A DNA stretch of 26,798 nt from a virus. The DNA is taken from positions 1 to 26,798 of IMG/VR virus record IMGVR_UViG_3300006803_000082. One strand, written 5' to 3'. Positions 1 through 8,000 of the stretch are shown in pieces. The number at the start of each line of letters is the position of its first letter. The stretch's first letter is position 1. Both the position numbers and the translations under genes were made by a program. The notes beneath the pieces are model-generated. The model saw only the letters and a program-made list of their open reading frames with translations. It did not search any database and had not been told where the DNA came from.

Positions 1-1578
1 CATTCTCTTATAAACAATCTTATCTTTAGCTCCTTCACCTCCAGCTTCTCCTTTACCTACCCCTCTTGATAAGTCGCCTGTATAATCTGATTCTGCAATA
101 TCATATTTAGTAGAACCTTTTGGAGTAATTTTTTCATAAAGCTCTCTTTTAATTTCTTGACCAGTTTTTTTAGATCCATCATTATTATAAGGATTAACAA
201 TAGCATCTTGCTGACCTTGAACTTTAACTACAAAATTTTCTGGAATTTCTTCCCCTATTTTAGTAGCTTTACCTGAAGCAACATCTTCTTTTGTAGCTAC
301 ACGCACATTTCTTTTAATTTTATTTAACCTTGGAAGATCTGGATTGTTTTTATTAATATCATCAATTAAATTCTGAGCTGCTGCTGCTGACTCCGCCTCG
401 TCACCTGACACCACCATGTCTACATTTTTAATATAAACTGAAGCAACTTCTTTTTCTCTTCCTAATCCTATTTCAGAAGATGTTGCAGCTCTTGTTTGAG
501 CCAGTCCTTTAACACTTTGTTCTTTAGAGTAATCAAGAGCTCCTGTTATTTGTGCTCTTGCATATTCTTTAGCAGCCTTATCTTGAGTCTCATTAAACTT
601 TGGCTTGTATAAATTATCCTCACCAAATTCCATAACAAGATATGGGTTGTTTTTTTCATCACCACCATTCTCTTCCATCCATCTGTCATAATCTTCCTCT
701 CCACCTACCTCATACTTAGTACCATTAGGTGTTGTTAAATTACCATTAACAATCATAGACTGAACATTATATGGAGAAGAAGTAAGCTGGTCTACCTTAA
801 GACTTAAAAAATCATTCCCGTCTTTAGTTCCAAAAAATTCTTCCTCAGCTCTGCTTTTCATTTCTTTTGTTATCACAACATTAGGACCATACTGTTTTCT
901 AATCATTGTAGTGGTAACAGTACCCATCTCTTCCTTGATATCCAACACCTCTTTACCTATATCAAAATTATCAATCTGTTGCTTCATAAGTAAAGTCATC
1001 CTTTGAACACTCATACTCTCTCCAGGTATTGGGTTTCCTTTATCATCTGTTCTTAACATAACCATATCCCCCGTTTCAGGATCAGCTTGTAAACTCATAT
1101 TATTCATATTAGCAAAGCCCTCTAACTGCTCAGCTATCCACTGTTCCCCTGGAGCACCTGTTCCATCTTGAACTCTTGCGGTATACTCTTTAAAAGTATT
1201 GTCAAATTGTTCAGCATTCTTTTTAACTAAATCAAATCCAGTTTTTAAATTGTGTTGAAACATCGTATAGTCAGCAGGCTTAGCTAATCCTCTCTTAACT
1301 AAATTATAAAACTCTTGTTCTTTATTAGCAGCATCTTGACCACCGTTCATAACAAACTGCTGAATAGTAGGGTTGTCATACTCACCAATATCTTGTAATG
1401 CTGTTTGTTGGTCTTGATAACTTTTCTCAATTGCATCTTTTTTTGCTTGTCTTGTATCACGAATTCCTTCAAAAGTTTTTGTAATATCTTTTGCAGCCTT
1501 ACCCCAATCTACTGTTGATGCTGGGTCTTGTCTTTGATATACATCAAAGTCTATTTCTTTTTTACTTGGTATTGCCAT
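1..1578 (-). CDS. Large putative internal virion/structural protein, C-terminus outside window
   Basis: An uninterrupted frame of 526 codons starts at ATG 1578 and is still open at base 1, so the protein is truncated by the window. The N-terminus reads MAIPSKKEIDFDVYQRQDP. The visible part is hydrophilic and rich in Lys, Glu, Asp and Gln, with long predicted helices (residues about 25-150) and no signal peptide or membrane segment. A mixed alpha/beta stretch follows (about 220-340), then an Ala-rich helix near 395-410. I recognise no catalytic motif. It follows the Ala-rich internal virion protein by 14 bases and is read in the same operon. In short-tailed phages the genes after the nozzle commonly encode large proteins ejected with the DNA (T7 gp15/gp16 type), so an ejection or internal core role is inferred from position and composition only. 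A lytic domain could lie in the missing C-terminal part. Confidence 0.75.
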   Translation of the reverse strand, partial: MAIPSKKEIDFDVYQRQDPASTVDWGKAAKDITKTFEGIRDTRQAKKDAIEKSYQDQQTALQDIGEYDNPTIQQFVMNGGQDAANKEQEFYNLVKRGLAKPADYTMFQHNLKTGFDLVKKNAEQFDNTFKEYTARVQDGTGAPGEQWIAEQLEGFANMNNMSLQADPETGDMVMLRTDDKGNPIPGESMSVQRMTLLMKQQIDNFDIGKEVLDIKEEMGTVTTTMIRKQYGPNVVITKEMKSRAEEEFFGTKDGNDFLSLKVDQLTSSPYNVQSMIVNGNLTTPNGTKYEVGGEEDYDRWMEENGGDEKNNPYLVMEFGEDNLYKPKFNETQDKAAKEYARAQITGALDYSKEQSVKGLAQTRAATSSEIGLGREKEVASVYIKNVDMVVSGDEAESAAAAQNLIDDINKNNPDLPRLNKIKRNVRVATKEDVASGKATKIGEEIPENFVVKVQGQQDAIVNPYNNDGSKKTGQEIKRELYEKITPKGSTKYDIAESDYTGDLSRGVGKGEAGGEGAKDKIVYKRM

Positions 1579-1592
1579 AGTTTATTTATCTA

Positions 1593-2369
1593 TTAAGATT
1601 GCATATAATCCATTCCTAAATCACTTTGAAACTCAAACTGATTATCTACTTTATTAAATAATGCTCGTCCTTTTTCAGCATCTCTAAGTTGTTTGTATTG
1701 ATCTCTGGAATAATCATTAGCCCCTAACTGAGCTGCAAACTGTGCGTCTGTCATACCCTCAGGTTTCTGATCTGCATATTGTGATGCTAATTTAGCACCC
1801 CTTCTATCTGCTTTACTCTGTCCAAATAAAGGCACTAATGATGCTGCTGAAGTAAGAGCTCCTCCTACACCCGCAATACCCTGCTCAATACCTGCAGCTC
1901 TTGCCGCTTCTGCATCTCTCATTCTCATGTTCTGCTCTTTCGCTGCAGCTACATCCATCTGTATAAGCTGTTGGTTTATAGCGTCTTTAGATTCAGCTTT
2001 CATTTTATTTAAATCTGAAATTTCTTCCCCCATTTTAATACGAGTTTGTTCCGCTCCTGCTTGAGCCTGAGCACCAACCCTACCTACTCCAGCTGCTAAA
2101 GCCCTTGCATCTCCTTCTTGCAAAGCCTCAACCGCTTGCTGTTGTTGTGCTAAATTAGTTTCAAACTCCGCTTCATATGCATCCATAGGAACATTCAGTC
2201 CTGCAAAATAATCTTTCTCTGCCTTTGCTTTTGCTTCAGACATTGCCTTTGCTGCTGCTGTATTTGCTTCTTCTGCTAATCTTTTTTGTTTAGCTGCTGC
2301 GCTAAATCCTTGTACCGCAGATGCTCCTGCTGACGCTATTCCTACTACTGCTGTTGTTACTGCTGCCAT
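1593..2369 (-). CDS. Ala-rich internal virion (DNA ejection) protein, T7 gp14-like
   Basis: This 258-residue protein opens with a small-residue, weakly hydrophobic stretch (residues 1-25, MAAVTTAVVGIASAGASAVQ). A long Ala/Gln/Glu-rich helical region follows (about 25-160), which should form coiled coils. A second Gly/Ala-rich hydrophobic patch (about 160-180, ending VPLFGQSKADRR) precedes a polar C-terminal tail. Hydrophobic N-terminus plus Ala/Gln helices is typical of the small internal virion proteins of podoviruses (T7 gp14 and P22 ejection-protein type), which leave the capsid and help carry DNA across the envelope. It lies just before the large truncated gene and just after the GNAT-like gene (one base separates the two). 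The function is inferred from composition and position; there is no enzymatic motif. Confidence 0.6.
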   Translation of the reverse strand: MAAVTTAVVGIASAGASAVQGFSAAAKQKRLAEEANTAAAKAMSEAKAKAEKDYFAGLNVPMDAYEAEFETNLAQQQQAVEALQEGDARALAAGVGRVGAQAQAGAEQTRIKMGEEISDLNKMKAESKDAINQQLIQMDVAAAKEQNMRMRDAEAARAAGIEQGIAGVGGALTSAASLVPLFGQSKADRRGAKLASQYADQKPEGMTDAQFAAQLGANDYSRDQYKQLRDAEKGRALFNKVDNQFEFQSDLGMDYMQS

Positions 2370-2370
2370 A

Positions 2371-2781
2371 TTATATTATTTTAATCATTTCGTGAGTGTA
2401 AGTATCACCCTCTTTAAAACCTACTTTTTTATATACATCAATTAAAGGTTTGTTTTTAATCAAAGCATATATATATTTTTTTCCTAACGCTTCTGCTTCA
2501 TCACTTATAGTTTTAACTAATAACTCTAAAGCTTCTTTTCTTTTTTGCCTGTCTTTATATTTTAAATTAGAAATGATCCAATCGCACCATGCTGCTTTTG
2601 AGTTAGTTACATACATAAAGCCTGCACATATTGGAACCTTGCCATCATAAACCATAAAGCCACCCATACCATCATCAGGCAAAAAATCTTTTGAAGGCGG
2701 TGTCCATCTCCAATCTCTCCACCAATTACATAGAATATTTTCATAGTCGTCTGCATGTAATGGTAAGATATTTAATTTCAT
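2371..2781 (-). CDS. GNAT-family N-acetyltransferase-like protein
   Basis: A 136-residue protein with the outline of a GNAT fold. Residues about 38-60 give a beta hairpin (GGFMVYDGKVPICAGFMYV). Residues 64-74 form the central strand (AWCDWIISNLKY). A basic turn and long helix follow (about 76-100, with KDRQKRKEA where the acetyl-CoA pyrophosphate loop would sit). The C-terminus has the classic GNAT ending: strand IYALI, NKPLIDVYKKVGF at 110-122, then a last strand THEMIKII. The loop deviates from the usual Q/R-x-x-G-x-G/A pattern, so activity is uncertain. Short GNAT-like proteins do occur among tail genes of marine phages; the substrate is unknown. It may modify a virion or host protein, or serve as a structural fold. 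A TATCTTTG promoter-like motif lies only 5 bases before its ATG. Confidence 0.6.
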   Translation of the reverse strand: MKLNILPLHADDYENILCNWWRDWRWTPPSKDFLPDDGMGGFMVYDGKVPICAGFMYVTNSKAAWCDWIISNLKYKDRQKRKEALELLVKTISDEAEALGKKYIYALIKNKPLIDVYKKVGFKEGDTYTHEMIKII

Positions 2782-2786
2782 TTACG

Positions 2787-2794
2787 CAAAGATA
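2787..2794 (-). promoter_or_regulatory. Bacteroidetes-type -7 element (TATCTTTG) before GNAT-like gene
   Basis: The minus strand reads TATCTTTG in the 20-base gap between the 268-residue gene and the GNAT-like gene, matching the TAnnTTTG consensus. I see no TTG at the -33 position. The motif ends 5 bases before the ATG, so if used it would give a leaderless or nearly leaderless transcript. Confidence 0.4.
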
Positions 2795-2801
2795 GTAAAT
2801 T

Positions 2802-3608
2802 CTATGGATTACTTTTCATTACACTTCCTCCTACAGCAAACAATTCAACTGCATTGGTATTAGTATTTTCAAGCGTAAAATTTAAATAGTATCCACGTGC
2901 ACCATGTGATTCTGCTACAGCATTTTTAGCAAATAAAATAAAGTCTGTAACTGAAGGAACTGTACCTGTAGTACAGTTAACAGTAATAGATCCTAATGTA
3001 GCTACACCAGTAGCAGTAGTAGAGGGTTGAGTGATAGCAGTTATTACACCACCAAGAGTAGGCGTACCTGCTGGAGCAGGGAATGTAGTAGGGGTTACCC
3101 AATACATTTCATCACCAACACTTACTATACTTCCTATGTCTACGTTAAACTCTATAACAACTGCTGTTACAGGACCTGTAATATTAATACACGCCCCAAT
3201 CCCATTTACCGACCTGTCTTTTAAATCTAAGGTGTTTTCATTCTCTCTTAAAAACGTAAACCACTCTCCTTCCTTTTGCTCAAAGTAGGTAGACAACATA
3301 GACCCAGTCCCTAAGTCTGAGAATAAACTTGTACACGCCCACCTGTCATCACTCTCGTACGACATGGTCTTAAACAACTTAATAGTCATCGGCTCTACAT
3401 TAAACACTGAGGTAATAGTAGAACTATACTGAACACCATAATAATTATTTCTTAGTAAATTGGTATTATGTCTGTATAACTGACCACCTTTCCAGCTGTA
3501 AAAAAACCCATTCATACCACACATATAATCTGGTATAAAAGAATAGAACGAAGGCCAGCCTTTTACGTCTTCGCTGTAGGATAATGTTTGTGCTGGGTAT
3601 GATGACAT
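2802..3608 (-). CDS. Virion structural protein, nozzle/stabilisation-protein C-terminal-like
   Basis: A 268-residue protein. Residues 8-45 contain a recognisable pattern, YSEDVKGWPSFYSFIPD followed by NGFFYSWKGGQLYRHN, then NNYYGVQYSSTITSVFN (54-70) and IKLFKTMSYES (76-86). From memory, this pattern resembles the C-terminal part of stabilisation/muzzle-type tail proteins in Bacteroidetes phages, where it is often fused to the large nozzle protein. Residues about 148-230 look like an inserted beta-rich module (VSVGDEMYWV, then GGVITAIT, ending TDFILFAKN). The end (ARGYYLNFTLENTNTNAVELF) is again beta. No signal peptide or membrane segment is present. It follows the 471-residue appendage gene by 21 bases. 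The likely role is part of the tail nozzle or its closure, by inference. Confidence 0.55.
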   Translation of the reverse strand: MSSYPAQTLSYSEDVKGWPSFYSFIPDYMCGMNGFFYSWKGGQLYRHNTNLLRNNYYGVQYSSTITSVFNVEPMTIKLFKTMSYESDDRWACTSLFSDLGTGSMLSTYFEQKEGEWFTFLRENENTLDLKDRSVNGIGACINITGPVTAVVIEFNVDIGSIVSVGDEMYWVTPTTFPAPAGTPTLGGVITAITQPSTTATGVATLGSITVNCTTGTVPSVTDFILFAKNAVAESHGARGYYLNFTLENTNTNAVELFAVGGSVMKSNP

Positions 3609-3629
3609 ATTTTTATTTTAAATATTAAA

Positions 3630-5045
3630 CTATTGTATATAAGAACACGCTACTATAGATTTAACAATACCATCTATATACGCTCCGCTTGATTGTACAT
3701 TATATCCTTGATTAGCATAATCTTCAGGAGGTAATGCTTGTTGTTGAACAGGAGACCTTGGTGCCGTACTTCCATTAAACCAAACAGGGCCTGTATCTTT
3801 ATACTCTCTTACCCCAACTTCTACTATCCAGTCTCTTAACCCTCCACCATCATTAGCATCAAAAGTCATTTTGTAAAGACCAGCAGCTAAAGGGTTTTCT
3901 CCGTTTTCATCTGTATATATCCAGTCATGCAAACCTAATACTCCATTTTGTTGACCTATTATAGTAGTCTGAGGAAAATTTGCTGAAGCATAATAACTTG
4001 AATTAGGATTTGAACTTCCGTAAGCATCAACAGGAACATGATAATAAGTTGCTTGATTAGGAGCTGCACATACTGTGGTTGGGGGAGTTCCTTTAGCAAG
4101 CCTTATACTACCCTGTATTCCTGTTAATAATCGAGGGCAATCTACTTTAAGTCCCCACCAAGAACCACAAGGAGAGTCTACTGTAATAGTTAATATATTA
4201 TTTGAAACTCCAGGAGGAGAAGGAACAACCATAGTAGCCCCTCTGTATTCCATCCCAGGTGAAGGCCAAGGAGTTCCAGGACCATAGGGTGCAGAGTAAG
4301 AGTATGAAGGTAGATTAGGAGCTAAAGCCCTGTGAGGAGCAAAAGGATTAGAAGGTACTAATAAAGAATCAGGTAGTGAAGGAGGTCTTTCAAAATAATT
4401 CCAATTTAAAAGTGTAGACTCATACGTTCCTGCATTATTTGATAAACCTGTCCATCCTAAAGGTGCTACTTGAGACCCTCCATTCCAAGGTCCTGTAGCA
4501 ACAAACGCTTGGGTATTAGCATCCCATATATATTCTTGACCTGTAGGAGAATAATTATCACTACCAAATTCTGTAGTCATTGTCTCTGAAGTTCCAACAA
4601 AACAATCATCTGAAGAAACTGGTCTTGGAAGAGCATCAGGTGATCCTATTAATCCTGTTTGATAACCGCCAACTAAAGCACTATACTCTGATGCTGTAAC
4701 ACCATTATAACTCCAAGTACATTGATCGGGAGAAGGAAAAGTAGTAGTGTTTAATTGCCCAGAACTAAATGTTATTATTGCAGCTCCTGAAGTAGACCCT
4801 AAATTTATATCTATAGTATACCTACCCGTACCTCCGCTATTCTGCCATTGTGTATTACATGCAAGCGAACAAGTAGGGCATGGCTGAGGAGGGCCTAAAA
4901 CCCCTGAAGTCATTACTCTACTAAAAGATCCAAAAGTATATATACCATCAGATGCAACTGTAGTTAAAGCCGCATCAGAATATAATTGTGTTGCTGAAGA
5001 AAATGATACTCCAGCCCAATATACTGTAGGTGTTGTACAAGCCAT
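3630..5045 (-). CDS. Putative tail appendage / virion structural protein
   Basis: A 471-residue, Ser/Thr/Pro/Gly/Tyr-rich, beta-type protein without catalytic motifs. The N-terminal domain (about 8-62) has the pattern YWAGVSF, ATQLYSDAALTTVASDGIY, then RVMTSGVLGP and two CxxC-like pairs (CPTC, then C at 66). This resembles small domains at the ends of Bacteroidetes tail and adhesin proteins, and a comparable domain ends the adjacent 1746-residue protein. The middle (about 180-290) is Pro-rich (PPSLPDSLLVPSNPFAPHR, then SYSYSAPYGPGTPWPSPG), which suggests an extended linker. The C-terminal part (about 330-440) contains a beta domain with DWIYTDENGENPLAAGLYKM and RDWIVEVGVREYKD. It lies 17 bases after the nozzle gene, with a repeated A/T leader (TAAATAAATAAATT) before its ATG. 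The role is inferred from context. Confidence 0.55.
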   Translation of the reverse strand: MACTTPTVYWAGVSFSSATQLYSDAALTTVASDGIYTFGSFSRVMTSGVLGPPQPCPTCSLACNTQWQNSGGTGRYTIDINLGSTSGAAIITFSSGQLNTTTFPSPDQCTWSYNGVTASEYSALVGGYQTGLIGSPDALPRPVSSDDCFVGTSETMTTEFGSDNYSPTGQEYIWDANTQAFVATGPWNGGSQVAPLGWTGLSNNAGTYESTLLNWNYFERPPSLPDSLLVPSNPFAPHRALAPNLPSYSYSAPYGPGTPWPSPGMEYRGATMVVPSPPGVSNNILTITVDSPCGSWWGLKVDCPRLLTGIQGSIRLAKGTPPTTVCAAPNQATYYHVPVDAYGSSNPNSSYYASANFPQTTIIGQQNGVLGLHDWIYTDENGENPLAAGLYKMTFDANDGGGLRDWIVEVGVREYKDTGPVWFNGSTAPRSPVQQQALPPEDYANQGYNVQSSGAYIDGIVKSIVACSYIQ

Positions 5046-5062
5046 AATTTATTTATTTATTT

Positions 5063-8000
5063 TTAACATGTTCCACTATTTATTACCACACCATTTTGAC
5101 CAACTTGAATCCATTTTTTTGGTGACGTTGTTGATGGGTTATTTACGTCAACTATATAAAAACCAGTAGCTACAAATCCTTCAAAAAATAAAGTTCCATT
5201 TACATTAACTTGTGCATTTGGATTACAAGTATTAGTACTGTCCATATAACATATGTCTCCAATTGTAGGGGTACTATAAGCACCAGAGAATGATTTCAAT
5301 CCTAAACTTAAAGGACTATTTGTATCAGTTGCACATACTTGTGTAGCATTCTGTGTTTGTGGGCCAAAGTAACATGTGTTACATGGAGGAGTACAAGTAC
5401 AACAAGCTTCTTCAATAGTTGATCCCCCTGTACAATAGCATACTGATTGACTTGTTATCATTCTTAAATCCCATATTAAATATAAATAATCATTAACAGC
5501 AGGCATATTAAAAGCTGGTTCAGTAGCCTGGAACACCCCTGTAGATGGATTAGTTACAGGGCCACTAACTACTGATGATGCCGCAAGTAAACTGGCAATA
5601 TCTGCAGCACTATTACTATATAAGGTACTTGAAGATAATATTTTAAAACTATGTAATGCAGGATCAAAATCAAAATTATCAGGAATAATTTTTTGAGTCC
5701 TTATATTTATATCTGAACCTGTAGATGGGAAAACACCAACTCCTCTTACCCCTGTAGATGATTGATATATTGCTGGTTGAGATGTTGTTAAAGCTGCTGC
5801 CGTTAAATTATAAGGACTTATTGTAGGAGTGTTAGTCCAATTATAAGATGTGTGAATAAACTCATTAACATAATTTGGAGAATTGACCACAACCTGAACA
5901 ACTGTTAAAGGTATCGTTGGCGGACATTCTATTGTTATCTCATAGCTACTTAAATTATTAACTATAATATCTACATTAGCTTGTGCCGTTGGAAGAGATT
6001 TGTTAAAACTTAATGTTCCTGCACCTGTTAATCCTACTTGATTTACAACTACCGAACCGTTCCAAGTAATAACTATATCAATAGACCCTAAAGTTATATT
6101 GTATGGTATATTAACTTGACCTGTTACTGTTCCTAAAGAAACATTGTAATTTAAATTATCAGTAGTACTATACTGAGTTAATGTAGTACCACAAGGAACC
6201 TTAGCTCCTGGAACAAATATACCAGTGTTGTTTGTAGTTAAAACATACTCATTCATATAAGGATCATAACCTCCTAATTTTTGAGTAGCAAGTTGAGCGT
6301 TAAATCTATCTCTAAACCAAGAGTTCATACCATATTGTGACACAACTTGTAGTTGATCACTACCTTGAGATGCACCTCTTAAGTTAAGTACAGCTCCTCT
6401 TTTGGTATCTGTAAAAAACATATCATATCCCCAAGAGGTAAAACTTTCAGGATTAAAACTAATTCCAAATTCTTCTATTCGTGCTATCTGAGTTCCTAAT
6501 ATTTCAGGTACAGATGCAATTGCACCACCACCTGTAGAGTCAGTAATAACATTTTTCTCTACTAATACATATGATATTTTATCTTCTTGCAATGTAAGAA
6601 TGTCTGTTTCTCTTGCGTGTAATTTCATGATAGGACCAAAAGAAGTTTCGCAATCTTTAAAGTTTACTAAACCTAAATTAAACTCATTTAAGTTATTACT
6701 GTTAGCGGCTCCACTATACACACCGCTGTATGTCATTCCTGCAAAACGGTCAGCCTCTTTAAAGTCTTGATTAGAAACTGCTAATACTCTTTCTCCTAAA
6801 TTAAAAAACTTACCTGCTGGACTATCTCCAATTCTATAACTCTCAACACCATTTCCAAATGTATAACAATTATATGCAGTTAAGTCTGTAGTTAAATCTG
6901 TAGTTGGACTTTGATTAACAGAGTTAGGAGCTAAACTATAAGTGTTAGACTGAACGTCATATATAGTATTAGCCATATGATAAGGCTGAGCACCTGCAGT
7001 TTGAGGTTCAATATCTAATAGTTCTGATGCATCATAAAATAAATTAGGGTCTGCATCTTGAGGCACAGTTTCAAATACAAATAAAGATCCACCTCTTGTA
7101 ACTTCTATAAGTGTACTACAATGACCATTATAATATTCAAATGCTTCCCAACAACGAGGAATATTACAAGTATTTACAAAAAATTGTCTACCATTTGTAG
7201 CTTCTCTTATTCTACACACACTATTAAATTGATTTTCTGTACACCCACTTCCTGATGTAACCAGAACTGGATCAAAAGATATAGCCATTTCTTGAGCAGT
7301 ACTTGCCTGTTGAGTTGTCATTTGACTTGCAAGATCATCTCCTACAGCCCAAGCGTGAAAGCTTTGGTAATCTGAAGTAGAAACAAAAGACCTATCGTAA
7401 GTTAAACTCTTACTATCACAATCGCCTCCGCCTCCGCCTCTCCAATTACGAATTTTAATTCTTATAGTTGACCCAGCAGGAATGGTATAAGGAATACTTG
7501 GAGTAGCATTATCATTTAAACTATAATTACTAATACATCCATCTTTAAAATTACCTGCATCATTTGCATCTTTAGACATTCTTCCTCTAAAGTAAGAAGG
7601 CTCTGTGCTTTCAATATTAAAACTCCCTGGTTTTAATAACATATAAAGACCAGCTAAAGAAACATCTGTTATCTCTTTAGTAGCAAAAGCCTCTACTGCT
7701 AAAACAGTTGTAGAAACTTCTGATGCTACCGCACCTCCTGTATCCAACTTTACTATTAATTCATCTCCAACTTTTACTAAGTTTTGGTTATTACCCTCTA
7801 ACTTAAACCACACTAAACTTGGGTCGTTTTCATTAGTCAGTCCACTACTTACTCCTGACTGTTTACCTGATCCATCTTGCTGGTAAAAAGTATTTGAAAA
7901 AATAGTCATATAATTCCCTTCACTTGGCTTTATTACAAACTTATATTTCTTTGCCCAATAAGGAGGTAAGTTACTTAAAGTAACTCGTATTTTATTTTTA

